Origin: Nocardioides marmorisolisilvae
GTDB taxonomy: Bacteria > Actinomycetota > Actinomycetes > Propionibacteriales > Nocardioidaceae
Length of the DNA stretch: 64,000 nucleotides
Assembly: GCF_031656915.1 (NCBI RefSeq)
Contig: NZ_CP134227.1
Coordinates: 3,224,001 to 3,288,000, forward strand
Reading direction: 5' to 3'
Below, one piece after another: positions 8,504-17,178 of the stretch. The notes under the pieces are model-generated. The model was not told the DNA's origin. It ran no database searches and saw only the letters and a program-made list of their open reading frames with translations. Made by a program: the position numbers and the translations under genes. The stretch's first letter is position 1; the number at the start of each line of letters is the position of its first letter.

Positions 8504-10235
8504 GCCGGGCGGACGCCTCGATCAGGGCGCCATGCACGAACGCCTGCGGCAGGTTGCCCCGCTGCTGGCGCTGCCCGACGTCGTACTCCTCGGTGAACAG
8601 CCCGGAGGTGCCGCAGGCGGCGCGGTTGCGCTCGAACCAGCGGGTCGCCAGGGTCCGCTCGCCCAGCTTCTCCAGGGCCATCGACATGTGGAAGCCACAG
8701 AGAACGAAGGCACCCTCCGCGCTGGCCAGGGGCGTGTCGCCGTGCCGGAACCGGTAGCAGAACTCCTCGTCGGTGAGGTCGTCCAGGATCGCCTCGACCG
8801 TACGCCGAACCCGCGGGTCGTCCGCCGCCAGCGACGTGCTCCGGAAGATCGGGATCAGCAGGGCGGCGTCCGGGCGCGGGTCGTCGGGCGCCCGTTGCCA
8901 GCGCCCGGAGGGATGCAGACAGTCGTCGTCCACGCTGCGCACGAGGTCGTCGCCCAGCTGCTGCCAGTCGCGTCGCTGGGAGGCGGGCGCGAGGAGCGCG
9001 ACGGCGTGTACCCCGCTCGCCGTGATCAGCCGTGAGTGCGCCCACCGTTGGTCGTCGAGCTCCCAGATGCCGGCGTCGGGCCGCTGCCAGCAATCGGCCA
9101 CCGCCCGCACGGCGATCTCCACCGCCTTCCAGTCCTCCCGGGACAGCGCACCGTGTCGCGCGGCGGCGGCGAAGAGCAACAACGCCTCGCCGAAGGCGTC
9201 GAGCTGGAACTGCTCGCCGGCCCCGTTGCCCACCCGGGCCGAGCCGCCCGGGTAGCCGGGCAGGCTCAGCGTGCGCTCCGACGGGACGGGATCGCCGGTG
9301 ACCGTGTACGCCGGCCGCAGCCGGGACCCATCCTCACGGAGCCGGGCGCCCACGAAGCCGACCGCGTTGTCGAGCAGCCGGCTTGGGCCGACCGCTGCCG
9401 CGGCCTGGCCGACCATGGCCTGGTCCCGGATCCAGGCATAGCGGTAGTCATAGTTGCGGCCCGCTTCGGCCCGCTCGGGCAGGGACGTCGTCGTCGCGGC
9501 GACCAGAGCGCCGCTGCTGGCGGACATGCCGTGCAGCACCGCGAAGGCATGCCGCACGTCGCGACGAGCCCACAGCCCGGTGGCATCGGGCACGTCCTCG
9601 TGCCAGCTCTGCTCGGTCCGGGACCACAGCTGCTCCGGGTCGGGCGGCGGTCCTGAGGGGCGGTCGGTGGAGATCTCCACGACAAGATGCCGGCGCGCCC
9701 CTTCGGCGAGAGTGAGGTCGAAGACCAGGCCGCCGCGGTCGGGTCTCGCCGCGGCGAGACCGGTGCACCGCATCCACAGCGGGCCGACCCGGCCCTCCCA
9801 CACGCCGTCGTGGCAGTCGAGCTCGGACAGGGGGTGGGCGCCGAAGCCGGCCTGAGGGTCGAGGACCACCCGCACCCGGTTCGTGCCGTCCACACCGACC
9901 ACCTCGCGCAGCAGTACGGCGGTGGACGGGTCGGCCGGTCGAGCCAGCGCCTCCCGACACTCGACCACCCCCGCGGTGGTGATCCAGCGGCTGCGCCAGA
10001 TCAAGGTGCCCTCCTCGTAGTGCCCGCCCCACACGTAGCGCTCGCCGACGGGCGAGACGGCGTACACGCCCCCGCCGCCGATCAGCGACGCGAACACGGC
10101 GTCGTCGTTCCAGCGCGGCGCGCACATCCACGCGAACTCGCCGCGCGGTCCGACCACGACCCCGCGCTCGCCGTCCGCGAGCACGGCATAGTCGCGCAAG
10201 GTGTGCGGCGGGAACCTGCGCATCCAGTGATCCAT
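8493..10235 (-). CDS. Glycoside hydrolase family 15 protein (glucoamylase/trehalase-like)
   Basis: A 580-residue cytosolic protein with an N-terminal beta-sandwich domain (LRDYAVLADGERGVVVGPRG...FAWMCAPRWNDDAVF) and a GH15 (alpha/alpha)6 catalytic domain, including NYDYRYAWIRDQAMV (about residue 265) and a C-terminal FTEEYDVGQRQQRGNLPQAF. Actinobacterial members hydrolyse alpha-glucosidic bonds, and some mycobacterial ones are trehalases. There is no signal peptide. Start placed at ATG 10235; a second ATG at 10223 is possible, and neither has a good Shine-Dalgarno sequence. Often found in stress regulons, consistent with the adjacent sigma factor gene. Confidence 0.88.
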   Translation of the reverse strand: MDHWMRRFPPHTLRDYAVLADGERGVVVGPRGEFAWMCAPRWNDDAVFASLIGGGGVYAVSPVGERYVWGGHYEEGTLIWRSRWITTAGVVECREALARPADPSTAVLLREVVGVDGTNRVRVVLDPQAGFGAHPLSELDCHDGVWEGRVGPLWMRCTGLAAARPDRGGLVFDLTLAEGARRHLVVEISTDRPSGPPPDPEQLWSRTEQSWHEDVPDATGLWARRDVRHAFAVLHGMSASSGALVAATTTSLPERAEAGRNYDYRYAWIRDQAMVGQAAAAVGPSRLLDNAVGFVGARLREDGSRLRPAYTVTGDPVPSERTLSLPGYPGGSARVGNGAGEQFQLDAFGEALLLFAAAARHGALSREDWKAVEIAVRAVADCWQRPDAGIWELDDQRWAHSRLITASGVHAVALLAPASQRRDWQQLGDDLVRSVDDDCLHPSGRWQRAPDDPRPDAALLIPIFRSTSLAADDPRVRRTVEAILDDLTDEEFCYRFRHGDTPLASAEGAFVLCGFHMSMALEKLGERTLATRWFERNRAACGTSGLFTEEYDVGQRQQRGNLPQAFVHGALIEASARLSR

Positions 10236-10331
10236 GGGGGAGAGGTGCCCCCCTCGCGTCCCGGCATGCCCGGCTGCCGCCCGGGGTACCGCACCGGCAA
10301 CGCCAGTGCACGATGAGGTCTGGAGGTCGAG

Positions 10332-10661
10332 ATGCCGCAACAGGCATGGAGCGCCAAGCGCGAGCGCGAGTACCAGCACATCAAGGACGGTCTGAAAGAG
10401 CGCGGCCACAGCGACTCCGAGGCGGAGGAGATCGCCGCCCGCACGGTCAACAAGGACCGGGCCCGCGCCGGGGAGTCGAGTCAACGCAGCCGCACCTCCA
10501 CCCGGGACATCTCCTCGAGCCGGCGCGGGGGGCTGCGCTCACATCGTGGTGAGGGGGGCCGGACGAAGGACCAGCTCTACGCGGAGGCCCGTCGGCGGGG
10601 CATCAAGGGCCGCTCGTCGATGAGCAAGGCTCAACTGGAGCGCGCCCTCGGCGGTCGCTGA
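10332..10661 (+). CDS. Rho-N/SAP-like 'plasmid stabilization' family protein
   Basis: A 109-residue highly charged protein. The N-terminal part (SAKREREYQHIKDGLKERG...EEIAARTVNKDRARAG) is the motif of proteins commonly annotated as plasmid stabilization protein. The C-terminal part (KDQLYAEARRRGIKGRSSMS) resembles a Rho N-terminal or SAP-like helix-extended-loop-helix nucleic-acid binding motif. It is chromosomal in many Actinobacteria and Proteobacteria and by itself says nothing about a plasmid. GGAGGTCGAG precedes the ATG. Role unproven. Confidence 0.7.
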   Translation: MPQQAWSAKREREYQHIKDGLKERGHSDSEAEEIAARTVNKDRARAGESSQRSRTSTRDISSSRRGGLRSHRGEGGRTKDQLYAEARRRGIKGRSSMSKAQLERALGGR

Positions 10662-10713
10662 GCGCGTCCGGGCGAGGACTCGCGCGCTCCTGCTCCTGGC
10701 CACACGCTCGGGG

Positions 10714-13700
10714 TCACAATGCTCGGGCGAGAAGCTCTGCCAGGTGGATCGGGTCGTGGCCGGGAGCGAACTCCTCGACCTGGGTGCGGCAGGAGAAGCC
10801 GTCGGCGAGCACGGCGGTGCCGGGTGCGGACGCGCGCACCCGCGGTGCCAGCACCTGCTCAGCGAGCGCCTCACTGACCTCGCCGTGGCCGCCGGTGAAG
10901 CCGAAGTTCCCGGCCAGCCCGCAGCAGCCCGAGTCGAGCCGCTCCACGTCGGCGCCGGCCCGGGAGAGCAGCTCGGAGTCGTCGTCCCAGCCCAGCACCG
11001 CGTGCTGGTGGCAGTGCACCTGCGCCAGGGCGCGCACCCCGGCCAGGGACGGCGGCTCCCAGCCCGGGCTGTGCTCGGTGAGCAGCTCGGCCAGGGTAAC
11101 GGTCTGGTCGGCCAGTCGGCGCACGTCCTGGTCCTCCGACATCAGGTCGGGGGCATCGCTGCGGAAGACCGTCGTACAACTGGGCTCGAGACCGACCACG
11201 AGGCCACCGCGGTGCAGGTGCGGGGCCAGCGCCGCGACGGTACGTCGGAGTTGGCGGCGCGCCACCCCCAGCTGACCTGTCGAGATCCAGGTCAACCCGC
11301 AGCAGACCGGCTCGGTCGGGATCGTCACGGTCCACCCCGCGTCTTCGAGCACCGCGACCGCGGCCTGCCCGATCGCGGGAGAGAACCGATTGGTGAACGT
11401 GTCCGGCCACAGCAGCACGGTGCCCCGGCCGGTGCCCTCCGGCCGCTCCGGAGCGGCCGGACGCTGCTGCCACCACGCCTGCAGTGACTGCTCGGCGAAC
11501 TTCGGCAGCGTCCGATCCTCGAGGCCGGCGGCTCGGGTGGCCAGCCGGCGCAGCGGCGGCACCGCGCCGAGCCGGTTGATGACCTTGCTGAGCCCGGCGC
11601 TCTGGACACCTCGGGCGAGCGTGGGCAGGTAGCCCATCGCGTAGTCGGCCCGGGGGCGGAGTCGGTGCGCGTAGTGCTGGGCCAGGAACTCGGCCTTATA
11701 GGTCGCCATGTCCACGTTGACCGGGCAGTCGCTCTTGCAGCCCTTGCAGGCCAGGCACAGGTCGAGGGCGTCCTTGACCTCCTCGGAGCGCCAGCCGTCC
11801 TTGATCGGGCCATCGCCGTGGCCGTCGAGCATCTCGAAGAGCAGCCGGGCCCGTCCCCGCGTGCTGTGCTCCTCTGCGCCGGTGACCTGGTAGGACGGGC
11901 ACATCACGTGGTGCCCGTCGTGGCTGTGTTGCCGGCACCGCCCCACCCCGACACAGCGGTTGGCGGCCTTGACGAAGGAGCCGTCGTCCTCGGGATAGGC
12001 GAAGTGCAGCTTCCGGTGCTGCTGGGGGGCCCAGTGGCCGCCCAGCCGGAGGTGCTCGTCGAGGCGCGCGGGGTGCACGACCTTGCCGGGGTTCATCCGG
12101 TTGCCCGGGTCGAAGATCGCCTTCATCTCCTCGAAGGCGCCGACCAGCCGCTCTCCGAACATCAGGGCGAGCAGCTCGCCGCGGCTCTGGCCGTCACCGT
12201 GCTCGCCGGACAGCGAGCCGCCGTACGAGACGACCAGGCGAGCTGCTCGCTCCATGAATCGACGGTAGGTGGCCACCCCGTCGGCGGTGAACAGGTCGAA
12301 GGGGATCCGGGTGTGCACGCATCCTTGGCCGAAGTGTCCGTACAGGCTCGGTCCGGCATCGCTGAGGTAGCCGAACTCGTCGTACAGCTGGTGCAGGTCG
12401 CGCAGGTAGTCACCGAGTCGGTCGACCGGGACCGCGGAGTCCTCCCAGCCTTCGAAGGTGTCAGGGTGCGCGGGCACGTGTGCGGTCGCGCCGAGACCAG
12501 CCTCGCGAACCTGCCAGAACGCGTCTTCTTGACCCGGGTCGTCGAGCACCTTGTGGGTGGCATGGTGAGACTTCTCGAGGGCCTTGACCATCGCATCGGC
12601 CCGCTCCTCGACCTGGTCCTTGTCGTCGCCGCCGAACTGCACCATCAAGAAGCCGTCGCCTTCGGGCAGCTCTTCCAAGGTGACGCCGTGCATGTGCTTG
12701 ATCCGCTCGTCGCGGATCAGGTAGTGGTCGACGCCCTCGAGCGCGATCGGGTCGTGCTCGAGCACGGCCGAGGTGGCGTCGGCCGCGTCCTCGATGGTGG
12801 GGAAGCCGAGCACGACGAGCACCCGCTCGTCGACGACCGGCACGAGCTCGAGCTCGGCGCGCAGCACGGTGACCAGGGTCGACTCGCTGCCGACGAGAGC
12901 CTTGGCCAGGTTGAATCCCTGCTCGGGCAGCAGCGCGTCGAGGTTGTAGCCGGAGACCCGGCGGGGGATGTCGGGGAACTTCGCGCGGACGTCGTCGGCG
13001 TACTCGTCGCGCAGCCGACGCAGCGCGCGGTAGACGGCCGCCCGGCGGTCACCGCGCGCCTCGATCTGGTGGTATTCCTCGTCGGTCGTCGGACCGCACC
13101 AGAACCGGGTGCCGTCCGCGAGCAGCACTTCCAGCCGGACGATGTTGTCCGAGACCTTGCCGTAGGCCTGTGCGGTGGCTCCGCAGGAGTTGTTGCCGAT
13201 CATCCCCCCGAGCGTGCAGTTGGGGTGCGTGGCGGGCTCCGGACCGAACCGCAGGTGATGCTCGCCCAGCTGCGCATTGAGATGGTCCAGCACGATGCCG
13301 GGCTCGACGATGCAACGGCGCGCTTCGGGGTCGACCGAGACCAGCGCGTCGCAGTGTGTGCTCCAGTCGAGCACCACGGCCTCGTTGCAGCACTCGCCGG
13401 CCAGGCTGGTGCCACCACCGCGGGACAGCACCGGCACGTCGTACTCCCGACAGACGGCCATCGCCTCGACGGCGTCCTCGACGGAGGCGGGGATGACCAC
13501 TCCGATCGGCACCTGCCGGAAGTTCGAGCCGTCGGTGGAGTACGCCGCCCGCGCGCCGTCGTCGAACCGGACCGTGCCCCGGACCCGGGCGGCGAGCGCC
13601 TCGCTCAGGGCCTCCTCCCGACTCAGGGCCTCCTCCCGCGCCTCTCCCGAGGCCGCCCCTCCGGATTCTCCCTGAGCGTCGGAGTCGGTCGCTGGCCGGG

Positions 13701-13734
13701 CGGGTTCGGGCACGGGTCGAGTCGTCTGATCCAC
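10714..13734 (-). CDS. Fused FAD-binding and 4Fe-4S 2-hydroxyacid dehydrogenase (GlcD-GlcF type)
   Basis: A 1006-residue fusion. The N-terminal half is a PCMH-type FAD domain (SRGGGTSLAGECCNEAVVLD, GGMIGNNSCGATA) plus an FAD-oxidase C-terminal domain. The C-terminal half carries two ferredoxin-like cysteine clusters (CVGVGRCRQ...MCPSY and CLACKGCKSDCPVN) and two CCG cysteine-rich domains (EPVCCGLTW; LDSGCCGLAG). Family members oxidise D-lactate, glycolate or D-2-hydroxyglutarate and pass electrons to the respiratory chain at the inner membrane face. The fused layout most resembles Ydi/YdiJ-type D-2-hydroxyglutarate or D-lactate dehydrogenases; the substrate is inferred only. Confidence 0.9.
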   Translation of the reverse strand: MDQTTRPVPEPARPATDSDAQGESGGAASGEAREEALSREEALSEALAARVRGTVRFDDGARAAYSTDGSNFRQVPIGVVIPASVEDAVEAMAVCREYDVPVLSRGGGTSLAGECCNEAVVLDWSTHCDALVSVDPEARRCIVEPGIVLDHLNAQLGEHHLRFGPEPATHPNCTLGGMIGNNSCGATAQAYGKVSDNIVRLEVLLADGTRFWCGPTTDEEYHQIEARGDRRAAVYRALRRLRDEYADDVRAKFPDIPRRVSGYNLDALLPEQGFNLAKALVGSESTLVTVLRAELELVPVVDERVLVVLGFPTIEDAADATSAVLEHDPIALEGVDHYLIRDERIKHMHGVTLEELPEGDGFLMVQFGGDDKDQVEERADAMVKALEKSHHATHKVLDDPGQEDAFWQVREAGLGATAHVPAHPDTFEGWEDSAVPVDRLGDYLRDLHQLYDEFGYLSDAGPSLYGHFGQGCVHTRIPFDLFTADGVATYRRFMERAARLVVSYGGSLSGEHGDGQSRGELLALMFGERLVGAFEEMKAIFDPGNRMNPGKVVHPARLDEHLRLGGHWAPQQHRKLHFAYPEDDGSFVKAANRCVGVGRCRQHSHDGHHVMCPSYQVTGAEEHSTRGRARLLFEMLDGHGDGPIKDGWRSEEVKDALDLCLACKGCKSDCPVNVDMATYKAEFLAQHYAHRLRPRADYAMGYLPTLARGVQSAGLSKVINRLGAVPPLRRLATRAAGLEDRTLPKFAEQSLQAWWQQRPAAPERPEGTGRGTVLLWPDTFTNRFSPAIGQAAVAVLEDAGWTVTIPTEPVCCGLTWISTGQLGVARRQLRRTVAALAPHLHRGGLVVGLEPSCTTVFRSDAPDLMSEDQDVRRLADQTVTLAELLTEHSPGWEPPSLAGVRALAQVHCHQHAVLGWDDDSELLSRAGADVERLDSGCCGLAGNFGFTGGHGEVSEALAEQVLAPRVRASAPGTAVLADGFSCRTQVEEFAPGHDPIHLAELLARAL

Positions 13735-13797
13735 GTCGGGGGACTACCCGCAGCGACAGCCGCTCATGCCCCGACCGGCGCCGGGTACTGGGCCGCG

Positions 13798-14748
13798 ATG
13801 GGCGACGAAGGGAGGCGCCGATCGCTGGCGACCGTCCTGGTCGCCGGCGTCGCCAACCTGCTGATCGCACTGGCCAAGCTCACCGCCGGCGTCCTGTCCG
13901 GGTCGGCCGCGATGCTCGCCGAAGGCGCGCATTCGGTGGCCGACACCCTCAACCAGGTCTTCCTGCTCGCCGCGCTGCGCCGCAGCGACCGGCCCGCCGA
14001 TGCCCAGCACCCCTTCGGCTACGGCATGGAACGCTACTTCTGGGCGCTGCTCGCCGCGGTGGCGATCTTCGTGCTCGGTGCCGGCTTCTCGGTGTTCGAG
14101 GGCGTGCATGGGCTGATGCACCCCGAGGCGCAGACCGAGCTGCCCTTGGTGTTCGCGGTGCTCGGCATCGCGGTCCTCTTCGACGGGACCTCGCTGCTGC
14201 GCGCACTGTGGCAGGTCCGCAGGGAGGCCCGATCCGGCGGGCACGGCTTCGGCGAGCAGCTGTTCCAGCTCAGCGAGCCGACCGTGCGGGCAGTGGTCTT
14301 CGAGGACTCTGCTGGGGTGTCCGGGGTGCTGCTGGCTGCGCTCGGCATCGGCGTCGGCGCGCTGACCGGGAGGCCGGTCCTCGATCCGATCGCCTCGCTG
14401 CTGATCGGCGGGGTGCTGGTCGCGATCGCCTACGGGCTCGGTGCGCAGAACCGGACCTTTCTGATCGGCCGTGCGGTGACCGAGGAGGTGCTCGCCGAGA
14501 TCCGGTCCGACATCGAGTCCTCCGACGGCATCGAGAGCGTTGTCCAGCTGCTCACCATGCAGCTCGGGCCCGATGAGGTCCTGGTCGCGGCCCGGGTCGA
14601 GATGGACCCGGACGCTCCGGGACGCGACCTGGAGCAGGTGGCCGACGAGGTCGACGAGCGGATCCGGACCAGCCGTCCCGAGGTGCGCCATGTCTTCCTC
14701 GATCCGACGCCGGCACGGGCGCGGCATGAAGGACCTACGCCCGGGTAA
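13798..14748 (+). CDS. Cation diffusion facilitator (CDF) family transporter
   Basis: A 316-residue inner-membrane protein with about six transmembrane helices and a cytosolic C-terminal domain. The first helices hold AMLAEGAHSVADTLNQVFLL, where H and D are the usual metal ligands, followed by HPFGYGMERYFWALL; the second site has VVFEDSAGVSG. CDF proteins export Zn2+, Fe2+, Co2+ or Mn2+ in exchange for protons. It lies 9 bp upstream of the ThDP enzyme gene and may be co-transcribed. Metal specificity cannot be read. Confidence 0.88.
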   Translation: MGDEGRRRSLATVLVAGVANLLIALAKLTAGVLSGSAAMLAEGAHSVADTLNQVFLLAALRRSDRPADAQHPFGYGMERYFWALLAAVAIFVLGAGFSVFEGVHGLMHPEAQTELPLVFAVLGIAVLFDGTSLLRALWQVRREARSGGHGFGEQLFQLSEPTVRAVVFEDSAGVSGVLLAALGIGVGALTGRPVLDPIASLLIGGVLVAIAYGLGAQNRTFLIGRAVTEEVLAEIRSDIESSDGIESVVQLLTMQLGPDEVLVAARVEMDPDAPGRDLEQVADEVDERIRTSRPEVRHVFLDPTPARARHEGPTPG

Positions 14749-14757
14749 GGCCCTCCC

Positions 14758-16545
14758 ATGAGCCAAACCGTTGCTGACTACCTGCTCGAACGACTCCGTG
14801 ACTGGGGTGTCAAGGAGGTCTTCGCCTATCCGGGTGACGGGATCAACGGGATCCTGGCCGCCTTCGGGCGCGCCGACAACCAACCGCGATTCATCCAGTC
14901 GCGCCACGAGGAGATGTCCGCCTTCGAAGCGGTCGGCTTCAGCAAGTTCACCGGCCGGATCGGGGTCTGCATGGCCACCTCCGGGCCCGGTGCGGTGCAC
15001 CTGCTCAATGGGCTCTACGACGCCAAGCTCGACCACGTCCCGGTGGTCGCGATCGTCGGCCAGACGAACCGCTCCGCGATGGGCGGCTCCTACCAGCAGG
15101 AGATCGACCTCCGGTCGCTCTACAAGGACGTGGCCGAGTACGTCGAGACCGTCACCGTTCCCGAGCAGCTGCCCAACGTGCTCGATCGGGCCATCAAGGT
15201 GGCCACCGGCCGACGCGCAGTCGCGACCGTCATCATCCACGCCGACGTGCAGGAGCTTGAGTACTCAGCGCCGACCCACGAGTTCAAGATGGTGCCGTCG
15301 AGCATCGCCGCGCCGTCCTCGCCCGTCGTCGTACCCGAGGACGCGTCGGTGCGGCAGGCAGCCGACGTACTCAACGCCGGCAAGAAGGTCGCGATGCTCG
15401 TCGGGGCGGGCGCCGCCGGTGCCCGTGCCGAGGTCGAGCAGGTGGCCGAGCTGCTCGGGGCCGGGGTGGCCAAGGCGCTGCTGGGCAAGGACGTGCTCTC
15501 CGATGAGCTGCCCTACGTGACCGGCTCCATCGGCCTGCTGGGCACCCGCGCGAGCTATGAGCTGATGGAGGGCTGCGACACCTTGCTCACCGTCGGCTCG
15601 AGCTTCCCCTACACACAGTTCATGCCGGAGTTCGGGCAGGCGCGAGGGGTGCAGATCGACCTCGACCCGACCTTCATCGGGATGCGGTACCCCTACGAGG
15701 TCAACCTCGTCGGTGATGCCGCGGCCACGCTGCGAGCGCTGATCCCGATGCTGGAGCGTCAGGAGGACCGCAGCTGGCGCGAGAAGGTCGAGCTCAACGT
15801 GCACGACTGGTGGGAGAGCATGGCCGCCGAGGCTGCCGTCGAGGCGGAGCCGATCAACCCGATGCGGCTGTTCAGCGAGTGCTCCACGCGGTTGCCCGAC
15901 GACGCCATCATCGTGGCCGACTCAGGTTCGGCGGCCAACTGGTACGCACGCCAGCTGAAGTTCCGTGGCCAGATGCGTGGCTCGCTGTCCGGCACCCTCG
16001 CGACGATGGGCCCGGGCGTTCCGTACGGCATCGGTGCCAAGTTCGGTCACCCCGACCGGCCGGTCGTGGTGTTCGAGGGTGACGGCGCGATGCAGATGAA
16101 CGGCATGGCCGAGCTGATCACGATCTCGCGCTACTGGAAGGACTGGGCAGATCCGCGGCTTGTCGTCGCGGTCCTCCACAACAACGACCTCAACCAGGTC
16201 ACCTGGGAGATGCGGGCGATGGGTGCGGCTCCGAAGTTCGTGGAGTCCCAAACTCTGCCCGACGTCTCGTACGCCGACTTTGCCCGGCAGCTCGGCCTCG
16301 CCGCCGAGCACCTCGATGACCCCGACCAGCTCGGACCCGCTTGGGACCGGGCGCTGTCCGCGGACCGACCGACGCTGCTCGACGTACGCGTCGACCCGAA
16401 CATCCCGCCGATCCCGCCGCACGCGACCTTCGATCAGGCCAAGTCCACGGCCGAGGCGTTGGCCAAGGGCGACACCGATCGGTGGGAGGTCATCAAGGAG
16501 GGTCTGAAGACCAAGGCGCGTGAAGTGATGCCGCATCACAGCTGA
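14758..16545 (+). CDS. Thiamine diphosphate-requiring enzyme (pyruvate oxidase/PoxB-like)
   Basis: A 595-residue ThDP-dependent enzyme with the three-domain layout of pyruvate oxidases and acetolactate synthases. The N-terminal PYR domain has the catalytic Glu in QSRHEEMSAFEA (about residue 49). The central domain has GSIGLLGTRASYELM. The C-terminal PP domain has the cofactor signature from FEGDGAMQMNGMAEL to LHNNDLNQ (GDG...NN). Such proteins convert pyruvate to acetate or acetolactate; this subgroup is usually annotated as thiamine pyrophosphate-requiring protein. The last 40 residues are a charged extension. The start ATG follows the CDF gene closely. Confidence 0.88.
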   Translation: MSQTVADYLLERLRDWGVKEVFAYPGDGINGILAAFGRADNQPRFIQSRHEEMSAFEAVGFSKFTGRIGVCMATSGPGAVHLLNGLYDAKLDHVPVVAIVGQTNRSAMGGSYQQEIDLRSLYKDVAEYVETVTVPEQLPNVLDRAIKVATGRRAVATVIIHADVQELEYSAPTHEFKMVPSSIAAPSSPVVVPEDASVRQAADVLNAGKKVAMLVGAGAAGARAEVEQVAELLGAGVAKALLGKDVLSDELPYVTGSIGLLGTRASYELMEGCDTLLTVGSSFPYTQFMPEFGQARGVQIDLDPTFIGMRYPYEVNLVGDAAATLRALIPMLERQEDRSWREKVELNVHDWWESMAAEAAVEAEPINPMRLFSECSTRLPDDAIIVADSGSAANWYARQLKFRGQMRGSLSGTLATMGPGVPYGIGAKFGHPDRPVVVFEGDGAMQMNGMAELITISRYWKDWADPRLVVAVLHNNDLNQVTWEMRAMGAAPKFVESQTLPDVSYADFARQLGLAAEHLDDPDQLGPAWDRALSADRPTLLDVRVDPNIPPIPPHATFDQAKSTAEALAKGDTDRWEVIKEGLKTKAREVMPHHS

Positions 16546-16603
16546 GTGCGGCTGTCCACCAGCTGGCTGGCCCGGGCGAACCGAGAGCGGCGCACGGCCC
16601 GAC

Positions 16604-17119
16604 TCAACCCCGACGGGCAGGCGCCGGCCCGGGCTGGTCCACCTTCTCCGACCGTGGCCGGACCAAGGGGAACACCACCCACAACAGCACGAAGACGACC
16701 CAGGCGACCACACCTGCGACGATCCCGGCCGGGAGCCCTGCGGTGATGTCGAAGACCAGGAACGCGACGCCGCCCGTGGTGAGCGCGATCATCCCGAGAC
16801 CGGCCAGGGCGAACCTGTTCGCCGTGGCCACCAGCCAGGGCCGCTTGCCCCGACGGAACAGCATCCGGTGGCAGGCACCGGGCGTCATGATCAGGGCCGT
16901 GGAGAGGACTGCGCCGGTGAGCACCCCCAGGTAGAGGTCGCGCTGGAGCGTGGTGAGGCTTGCGAAGCGGTGGCTGAACGGCACGGTGAGCAGGAATCCG
17001 GTGAGCACCTGGATGCCTGTCTGGGTGACACGCAGTTCCTGGATCAGCTCGGCCCAGTTGCGGTCCAATCGTTGCGCGGGGGTCTCGTGGGATTCGATGT
17101 CGCGCTCGGACCGATCCAT
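16604..17119 (-). CDS. DUF6328 family integral membrane protein
   Basis: A 171-residue protein: a soluble N-terminus (RLDRNWAELIQELRVTQTGIQ, the family's signature), then four predicted transmembrane helices (about 38-58, 64-82, 100-120, 126-148) and a short charged tail. Family function is unknown; members are common in Actinobacteria. Transcribed leftwards after a strong hairpin at 17126-17170. Confidence 0.8.
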   Translation of the reverse strand: MDRSERDIESHETPAQRLDRNWAELIQELRVTQTGIQVLTGFLLTVPFSHRFASLTTLQRDLYLGVLTGAVLSTALIMTPGACHRMLFRRGKRPWLVATANRFALAGLGMIALTTGGVAFLVFDITAGLPAGIVAGVVAWVVFVLLWVVFPLVRPRSEKVDQPGPAPARRG

Positions 17120-17125
17120 CCCGTC

Positions 17126-17170
17126 GGCGTACCCGGGCCCGGATCGTGCGAAACCGGGCCCGGGTACGCC
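17126..17170 (-). terminator. Perfect 17-bp stem-loop between SGNH hydrolase and DUF6328 genes
   Basis: GGCGTACCCGGGCCCGG and its exact reverse complement are separated by 11 bases (ATCGTGCGAAA). It lies 8 bp past the stop of the leftward SGNH hydrolase gene and 6 bp before the DUF6328 start. There is no T-run, so it may act as a terminator of the U-tract-less type frequent in high-GC bacteria, or as a regulatory hairpin in the DUF6328 leader. Confidence 0.65.
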
Positions 17171-17178
17171 GAGATGGG

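Noticed and set aside
10332-10661. 'Plasmid stabilization' gene as a sign of an integrated plasmid
   Set aside because: The family is widespread on chromosomes; no partition, replication or toxin genes are nearby.
11665-13797. Very long rightward open frame running over the FAD/Fe-S dehydrogenase gene
   Set aside because: It is antisense to a clear 1006-residue enzyme; only its last third (the CDF transporter from 13798) has family motifs. Long mirror frames are expected at this GC content.
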